From positions 1-24,123 of IMG/VR virus record IMGVR_UViG_3300024357_000029: a stretch of 24,123 bases of DNA; one strand, written 5' to 3'. The stretch is from a virus. A program made the position numbers and the translations under genes. Positions 7,347-11,428 of this stretch are shown one piece after another; positions within the stretch are counted from its first letter, which is position 1; every line of letters starts with the position of its first letter. The notes under the pieces are model-generated. The model made no database searches. It had not been told where the DNA came from and was given only the letters and a program-made list of their open reading frames with translations.

Positions 7347-7370
7347 TTCTATCCATCAAAACCCTTGTAT

Positions 7371-7378
7371 TGTATAAT
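7371..7378 (+). promoter_or_regulatory. Predicted promoter of the cysteine-rich peptide gene
   Basis: TATAAT (7373-7378), preceded by TG, lies in the gap after the endolysin. Transcription from about 7385-7387 would cover the strong ribosome binding site at 7407 and the peptide gene at 7418. The start point also coincides with another ATG at 7387. No convincing -35 is seen. Confidence 0.5.
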
Positions 7379-7386
7379 CTATATAG

Positions 7387-7428
7387 ATGAACTACATCAA
7401 AGATTTAGGAGGGTTTTATGAGAAATAA
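7387..7428 (+). other. Possible 13-codon leaderless leader ORF
   Basis: ATG at 7387 sits nine bases after the TATAAT, where the message should begin. It reads MNYIKDLGGFYEK and stops at 7426-7428, passing through the AGGAGG of the next gene (7407-7412) and ending 10 bases past its ATG. If translated it would control access to that ribosome binding site. Too short to be trusted as a gene on its own. Confidence 0.25.
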
Positions 7429-7495
7429 AACTTGTGATTGCGGCTGCGAGTGCGTTGAACATTGTGATTGCGGTTGCGAAGAATGTGACTGCTAG
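7418..7495 (+). CDS. Cysteine-rich 25-residue peptide, metallothionein-like
   Basis: ATG at 7418 follows AGGAGG (7407-7412) at a 5-base distance, one of the best ribosome binding sites in the window. The product has 25 residues of which nine are Cys (positions 6, 8, 10, 12, 16, 18, 20, 23, 25), in CxC steps. The unit CDCGCE occurs twice, encoded 30 bases apart with only synonymous differences (GGC/GGT, GAG/GAA), which argues for selection on the protein. Dense CxC patterns with acidic residues and one His suit binding of Zn(II), Cu(I) or Cd(II), as in metallothioneins, but no known metallothionein family is claimed. It has its own predicted promoter. It lies between the endolysin and the neck genes, ending seven bases before the next start. 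Confidence 0.7.
   Translation: MRNKTCDCGCECVEHCDCGCEECDC
7432..7479 (+). repeat. Two-copy direct repeat inside the Cys-rich gene
   Basis: TTGTGATTGCGGCTGCGA (7432-7449) and TTGTGATTGCGGTTGCGA (7462-7479) differ at one of 18 positions and are 30 bases apart. Both copies encode CDCGC, so the peptide looks like an internal duplication. Confidence 0.85.
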
Positions 7496-7502
7496 GTGAA
7501 AA

Positions 7503-8450
7503 ATGGACAACGTTAAAATAAATACTTCCAAGACATTGACGTTAACACTACCATCTGATCCAGATTCAAATCAGGTGTTTGTTACGCTTATTCATGATCT
7601 TGGAAATGATGTTGTTGTTTCTAATACGGCAGCAACAAGAGTATCGGCAGGAGTGTATCAAATAACATTTGGCCAAGCCGCCTCTGGAATATATGTTTTA
7701 AATTCTTCTGGGATATATAAAGCAAAATTTACTTATTTAAAGTCGGGTACTGAATATAATCAGTATCAGGTCTTTAGCGTATATGCCCCATATATAGATT
7801 CTGATACCTTCTTTGAATCATATCCAGAATACATAAATAAATTTGAAGACGTTTTTGATAAATTTGAATTAAAAGCTAGAAATATTATTAATACATATTG
7901 TGGTCAATCTTTTGATTTCTTCCCAGCAAAAACAATATATGTAGATGGAAACAATCATGATATTTTACATCTCCCATTACCAATATCTACTCTAACAAAG
8001 GTTACTGTAAATCCAGATATGTCTGGGCAAGAAGTTATACATGACTCTTCAAATTCTTCTATAAATAAGATAGAGAAGCCAAGACAATCAGGTAATTTTG
8101 AGGCTTCTTATTATATAAGATATAAATCATCTTCTTCTGAATATTCATCTGCATTTACTGGCGAATCTACTGGTGTAAATAATAAATTTTCTTCCAAGAG
8201 CACATTCAAAATAGAAGGAGACTTCGGTTGGAGATATGTTCCTAGCTCTGTTGAGCAAGCCGCAGGTCTTCTTGTAGCTGATTTTATGAATGATGACTCT
8301 GAATTTAGAAGGCATGGAATCATAGAGGTGGATATAGATAGATTTACCACCTTTAAGTTCAAAGGTAATTTCTATGAGACTACTGGCAATATTGATGCTG
8401 ATGTTCTTTTAATGGATTACACATTATTTGTGATGGATTATATAATTTAA
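7503..8450 (+). CDS. Head-tail connector with N-terminal Ig-like domain
   Basis: This encodes 315 residues with AGGTGA (7494-7499) upstream. Residues 1-95 look like an Ig-type beta domain (TLTLTLPSDPDSNQVFVTL, AGVYQITFG, GIYKAKFTYLKSG). From about residue 97 the pattern changes to that of gp6/gp15-like head-tail connector proteins: SDTFFESYPEYIN, KFELKARNIINTYCGQSF, IYVDGNNHDILHLPLPI, and near the C terminus a GWRYVPSSVEQAAGLLVADFM helix followed by DSEFRRHGI. Connectors form a ring under the portal. The fusion of an Ig-like domain in front is unusual. The stop overlaps the next start (TAATG). Confidence 0.75.
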   Translation: MDNVKINTSKTLTLTLPSDPDSNQVFVTLIHDLGNDVVVSNTAATRVSAGVYQITFGQAASGIYVLNSSGIYKAKFTYLKSGTEYNQYQVFSVYAPYIDSDTFFESYPEYINKFEDVFDKFELKARNIINTYCGQSFDFFPAKTIYVDGNNHDILHLPLPISTLTKVTVNPDMSGQEVIHDSSNSSINKIEKPRQSGNFEASYYIRYKSSSSEYSSAFTGESTGVNNKFSSKSTFKIEGDFGWRYVPSSVEQAAGLLVADFMNDDSEFRRHGIIEVDIDRFTTFKFKGNFYETTGNIDADVLLMDYTLFVMDYII

Positions 8451-8827
8451 TGGCATATGGAACTTTCTCTAAATTTCATCATACAATAGAACTCTTCTCA
8501 AAAGAAGAGACAGTTAGTGCTGCCGGTCAGAGAAAACATTCTTTTGTATATAAAGATACCATTCCAGCCCATGCTCAATGGGATTTTGGTGAAAATATGA
8601 ATAGTCCATATATTGCAAACTTTGAAGAATTAAATATTTTTGTTCCAAAAGATTATTTAAGCATAATAAATTATAATTTTAGAGTTAAAAATATAAAAGA
8701 TAGATTTGGGAATATTATAGATAGTTCATATTTTGATATATTATCTATTCAAAAGGCTATGCAATATAATGGCAAGATTCATCATGTTGTATTAGTAATT
8801 AGAAAGGTAATAGAAAATGGCGATTAA
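8450..8827 (+). CDS. Head closure / head-tail joining protein
   Basis: This encodes 125 residues. It starts inside the TAATG overlap with the connector. The pattern HHTIELFSKEETVSAAGQRKHSFVYKDTIPAHAQWD, broken here into strands, followed by FEELNIFVPKD and FDILSIQKAMQYNGKIHHVVLVIRKV, is that of the small beta-barrel head-tail joining or head-closure (stopper) proteins that follow connectors in siphophage gene order. It would plug the connector ring after packaging. It overlaps the next gene by 11 bases. Confidence 0.65.
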   Translation: MAYGTFSKFHHTIELFSKEETVSAAGQRKHSFVYKDTIPAHAQWDFGENMNSPYIANFEELNIFVPKDYLSIINYNFRVKNIKDRFGNIIDSSYFDILSIQKAMQYNGKIHHVVLVIRKVIENGD

Positions 8828-9425
8828 AATAACAACATCAATAAACTCAGGCACAAAAGGGGCTGGCGGTAAAAGTGCTATAGATTCATTTTATGAATTA
8901 GCAGAAATGTTTGACCATATGCCTGAAAGAATAGAATCAGTTATAACAAGAGCAGCCCTTTTATCTAAAGATCAAATTCAAGCAAATATGATTAAAAGAG
9001 GATCTGCTGGTAAATATTTTCAAGTGACTGTAAGAAAGCACGGACCTTTCGGTCTTAAAGTAGTAATAGAGCAAACAGTAACATCAGAAAGTTCATCAAT
9101 AAATTCTAGTTCTGGACACAATCCATTTATAGGATCAAAAATATTTTTTCAATCTGAAATGGGGTATCAGGGTAGGAGATCATATACATCACCAAGATCT
9201 GAGGAAACAAAGGTGATGAAATTTCAGAGATGGGGGGCTAGCTCAGATACTAATTTTTTTAGTCATGTGAATATTCCTTCAATTGGCAAGTATTACTTCA
9301 GTAAAAAAAGTGGAGTTAAACAAATTCCAATTAAAAAAATGGCTTTTGATACAATTTCTGAAAATTTAAATAGAAACTTTAGAACAATAACTTCAAGAAA
9401 TTCAAGAGTAAACAGAGGCATATAA
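8817..9425 (+). CDS. Neck / tail completion protein
   Basis: This encodes 202 residues with AAGGTAA upstream. The N-terminal half (SAIDSFYELAEMFDHMPERIESVITRAALLSKDQIQANM, mostly helical) resembles HK97 gp10-type proteins, which sit between connector and tail terminator. The C-terminal part is Ser- and Lys-rich with KFQRWGASSDTNFF and ends in a basic tail. Gene order (connector, closure, this gene, terminator) supports a neck role. Similarity is weaker than for its neighbours; the family name is an inference. Confidence 0.6.
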   Translation: MAIKITTSINSGTKGAGGKSAIDSFYELAEMFDHMPERIESVITRAALLSKDQIQANMIKRGSAGKYFQVTVRKHGPFGLKVVIEQTVTSESSSINSSSGHNPFIGSKIFFQSEMGYQGRRSYTSPRSEETKVMKFQRWGASSDTNFFSHVNIPSIGKYYFSKKSGVKQIPIKKMAFDTISENLNRNFRTITSRNSRVNRGI

Positions 9426-9429
9426 AAAA

Positions 9430-9849
9430 ATGACAACTATAAGCGTTTATGATGTTAATTCGTATATTTCTAATCATTCGATGATTACATCATTGTTGGG
9501 ACGCAGTATCAAAATATATCCAACTATTGGCTATGGAGATACAAATGGCCCTTTTATTGTCTATGACTTTTTACCATCCATTCCAAATGTTGAAGCTTAT
9601 TGGATGAGAAAAGATTACATTCTTTATACAATATATGACACTGATATTGACAGAGCTTTCCAGCTAATGGAAATTCTATTTTACCTGCTAGGAAGGGGCG
9701 ATGAAGTCGCTCAACCGGGTGGGATAGATGGAACTGATGTTAGAATTCTTTCTTCAATTATAGAAGGAACATCTGTTGAACCACCAGAGGAAAGAGATGG
9801 TTGGTATAAGATGAGAATAGAGTTCTGTATCCTGCACGTTAAGAAATAA
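9430..9849 (+). CDS. Tail terminator protein
   Basis: This encodes 139 residues. The protein has YDVNSYISNHSMITSLLG, then GPFIVYDFLPSI, RKDYILYTIYDTDIDRAFQLMEIL and a C-terminal beta strand DGWYKMRIEFCIL. 'GPfivYdf ... d.i.y.IYd.d.drA..lme' is typical of tail terminator proteins, which cap the tube after it reaches the length set by the tape measure and then dock to the head. It follows the previous gene by four bases with an AGAGG-type ribosome binding site. Confidence 0.75.
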   Translation: MTTISVYDVNSYISNHSMITSLLGRSIKIYPTIGYGDTNGPFIVYDFLPSIPNVEAYWMRKDYILYTIYDTDIDRAFQLMEILFYLLGRGDEVAQPGGIDGTDVRILSSIIEGTSVEPPEERDGWYKMRIEFCILHVKK

Positions 9850-9852
9850 ATC

Positions 9853-9861
9853 TGCTATTAT
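9853..9861 (+). promoter_or_regulatory. Predicted extended -10 promoter of the 9869 gene
   Basis: TGC + TATTAT (9853-9861) lies seven bases before the ATG at 9869, so transcription should begin at or next to the A of the ATG. A second TATAAT (9863-9868) directly abuts the ATG and is too close to serve this start. There is no recognisable -35. Confidence 0.5.
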
Positions 9862-9868
9862 ATATAAT

Positions 9869-10063
9869 ATGAATTATGTTACAATTACATATGTAGGCAA
9901 AAATTCAGGTTTCATAGCCAGAGTTGATTCTAGGGTTTATGAGTTTGAATGGAACAAAGGTCTAGGGATCGGTAACCGAAGCGATGAAGTTAGGCCCGAT
10001 CACGTAAAAAAAATTGCCAAATGGCGAGATAAAAGAGGCAAAAGAATTTTTGTCTGTGAATAG
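9869..10063 (+). CDS. Small hypothetical protein, likely leaderless
   Basis: This encodes 64 residues. It begins MNYVTITYVGKNSGFIARVD, continues with VYEFEWNKG and a helix VRPDHVKKIAKWRDKRGKRIFV. The first half suggests a small beta domain, the second a basic helix. No Shine-Dalgarno sequence is present and a predicted -10 places transcription start at the ATG. It lies between the tail terminator and tail tube genes. I do not recognise a function; a virion or assembly role is only suggested by position. Confidence 0.7.
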   Translation: MNYVTITYVGKNSGFIARVDSRVYEFEWNKGLGIGNRSDEVRPDHVKKIAKWRDKRGKRIFVCE

Positions 10064-10074
10064 GAGGATACAAA

Positions 10075-10677
10075 ATGCCCGGTGCAGCTAACGTAACTGT
10101 AGCAAGTATTGTAGTCGGTGAGGCCGAAATTAGAATCGCAAACTCTAACCTTACCGCAAACGTAACTGAGTTTAACTCAGCAAACCTGAAGTCTGTCGGC
10201 GGAACTCAGGGTGGTGTAGAAATCTCTTGGGAGCCAGATATGGTTGACATTGAAGTCGATCAGTTTGGCGATGCAGCAATGGTGATTCAGTCAAAGGTTA
10301 AAGTGATGTTGAAGACCACAATGGCAGAAGCAAGCCTTAAGAACCTTGCTCTTGCTTGGAACTTTGACAATACTGACCCCGGTACTGACGTTGTTGCTAA
10401 CAATGAACCCGGTTTCGCAAACACCAAGACTTTCCTTTTTGGTGTGCAATCGGTATATCCATTTGAGAAGATGATTCAAGTGGTCGGCACTGCCCCCGGC
10501 ACTACCGCTACTACCACTAAGACTCGTAAGTTCAACACCAAGCGAGCCATTTCGATGGAATCTTCAAGCCTAAGCTTCAAGAGAGCAGAGGCTTCGACCT
10601 TCGCGGTCGGCTTTAGAATCCTGCCAGTTGCAGCCGATACCGGCTATGAATATGGCAAGATTATTGATGAAGTCTGA
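10075..10677 (+). CDS. Major tail tube protein
   Basis: This encodes 200 residues behind AGGAGGA (10062-10068). The order of strands (ANVTVASIVVGEAEIRIAN, then GGVEISWEPDMVDIEVDQFGD, a KVKVMLKTTMAEASLKNLALAW helix, and a late RAISMESSSLSFKRAEASTF strand) follows the pattern of siphophage tube proteins. It stacks as hexamers around the tape measure to make the tail. Codon use is shifted to AAC and AAG, as in the capsid gene, and unlike the neighbouring neck genes. A terminator follows 24 bases after the stop. Confidence 0.85.
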   Translation: MPGAANVTVASIVVGEAEIRIANSNLTANVTEFNSANLKSVGGTQGGVEISWEPDMVDIEVDQFGDAAMVIQSKVKVMLKTTMAEASLKNLALAWNFDNTDPGTDVVANNEPGFANTKTFLFGVQSVYPFEKMIQVVGTAPGTTATTTKTRKFNTKRAISMESSSLSFKRAEASTFAVGFRILPVAADTGYEYGKIIDEV

Positions 10678-10701
10678 TTTCTTCTAAATAATTCGGTCAG
10701 G

Positions 10702-10737
10702 AGCCTCAGATGTGCTATAATACATCTGAGGCTTTTG
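10702..10737 (+). terminator. Intrinsic terminator after the tail tube gene
   Basis: GCCTCAGATGT (10703-10713) pairs perfectly with ACATCTGAGGC (10722-10732), with A10702-T10733 extending it to 12 bp. The eight-base loop is GCTATAAT, and the stem runs into TTTTGCC. The 3' side (GGCTTTTGC) matches that of the terminator after the capsid gene. The loop also carries a promoter -10. Confidence 0.9.
10713..10721 (+). promoter_or_regulatory. Extended -10 promoter in the terminator loop
   Basis: TG-C-TATAAT (10713-10721) is a consensus extended -10. It overlaps the last base of the 5' arm and fills the loop of the terminator hairpin. Transcription would begin near 10728, in the 3' arm, and could drive the chaperone and tape measure genes. 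A -35 is weak (TTCGGT, 10692-10697). Confidence 0.6.
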
Positions 10738-10762
10738 CCGTTTATACAAGGATGGTTATAAA

Positions 10763-11062
10763 TTGAATAACAAAGATTTACATGCTGGCACTGAAATTAC
10801 TTTCGCTGATGGTACGGTCAGAAAGATTCGTCCTCTGACAATCCGTCAGCTTCGTAAGTTCATGAAGATAGCAAATAATATGCGCACTGATGAAGGCTCA
10901 ATGACTGATGAGGATATCGACAATATGATTGAGTCTGCATCAATTGTTATTGGAGCAACAGATCCTCAATTGGCTTCAGATAAAGAAAAGCTTGAGGATA
11001 TTCTTGATCTAAAAACTTATAGCGCATTAATGGCTGCTGCCATGGGTAACGACCCAAACTAG
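10763..11062 (+). CDS. Tail assembly chaperone, short form (gpG-like)
   Basis: This encodes 99 residues. The start is a TTG at 10763 with AAGGA (10748-10752) upstream; the ATG at 10752 is in another frame and stops after four codons. The protein opens with DLHAGTEITFADGTVRKIRPLTIRQLRKFMK, a pattern typical of tail assembly chaperones, and is mostly helical and acidic after that. It ends GNDPN immediately after the slippery heptamer. It sits between tail tube and tape measure, the invariant place of this gene pair. It would bind the tape measure and recruit tube subunits. Confidence 0.82.
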   Translation: MNNKDLHAGTEITFADGTVRKIRPLTIRQLRKFMKIANNMRTDEGSMTDEDIDNMIESASIVIGATDPQLASDKEKLEDILDLKTYSALMAAAMGNDPN

Positions 11063-11379
11063 TAAGTAGTGATGGTGAAACCGAAACAATAGTTTGGGAT
11101 GATTTACCATTACTAAAATATGAAGCTGAATTATTTATGTATGCAGGGGCTTGGAAAAGTCTGCTAGAGTTAGAAGAATCTTTAACTCTAGCAGAGCTTT
11201 TCATATTATATGGTGCATACAATAATGAATTTACAAAACAAATTAAAGTATCAGCTTTGGCAGCCGGTGCTGAAGTTGATTTTTATGATGATTGGTATGA
11301 TCCTATACCAGAAGAAAAACATGTCATAGACGCTTATAACTATCATTCATTACCTATAGGTATAGGTTATGAAGGGTAA
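10763..11379 (+). CDS. Tail assembly chaperone, frameshifted long form (gpGT-like)
   Basis: A -1 slip at CCCAAAC (11053-11059) joins the 99 codons of the short form to 106 codons that run from 11059 to the TAA at 11377-11379, giving about 205 residues. The second frame is open from 11050 but has no good start of its own; the first ATG at 11137 lacks a ribosome binding site. The added part holds IVWDDLPLLKYEAELFMYAG, a helical SLLELEESLTLAELFILYGAY segment and a closing acidic region with DFYDDWYDP. In many siphophages such a fusion is made at a fixed low ratio and is needed for tail assembly. Confidence 0.8.
11053..11059 (+). other. -1 ribosomal frameshift slippery site
   Basis: C CCA AAC fits X XXY YYZ exactly. 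Both tRNAs can re-pair in the -1 frame as CCC AAA. The zero-frame stop TAG follows at once (11060-11062). Confidence 0.85.
11160..11195 (+). other. 13-bp perfect inverted repeat inside the chaperone frame
   Basis: TCTGCTAGAGTTA (11160-11172) and TAACTCTAGCAGA (11183-11195) are perfect complements around a 10-base loop; TTTT follows at 11198-11201. It lies within the long-form coding sequence, about 100 bases past the slippery site. It should form a stable RNA hairpin. Confidence 0.75.
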
Positions 11380-11382
11380 TTA

Positions 11383-11411
11383 TTGCTTTATTTATTAAAG
11401 AATGACATAAT
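11383..11411 (+). promoter_or_regulatory. Possible promoter ahead of the tape measure gene
   Basis: TTGCTT (11383-11388) and extended -10 TGA + CATAAT (11403-11411) are separated by 17 bp. Transcription would start near 11418, about ten bases before the ATG at 11429. The hexamers are only partial matches to consensus. Confidence 0.35.
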
Positions 11412-11428
11412 TGTTACTGGATGGCAGT

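Noticed and set aside
7432-7479. The repeated 18-mers as a small CRISPR-like or operator repeat
   Set aside because: Only two copies, in frame, with synonymous differences; best explained as a coding duplication in the Cys-rich peptide.
10588-10612. CGACC-TTCGC-GGTCG hairpin in the tail tube gene
   Set aside because: A five-base stem in a GC-richer coding region with no U-tract.
11137-11379. Independent 80-residue gene starting at 11137
   Set aside because: The frame is open back to the slippery site and the ATG has no ribosome binding site; it is the frameshifted part of the chaperone.
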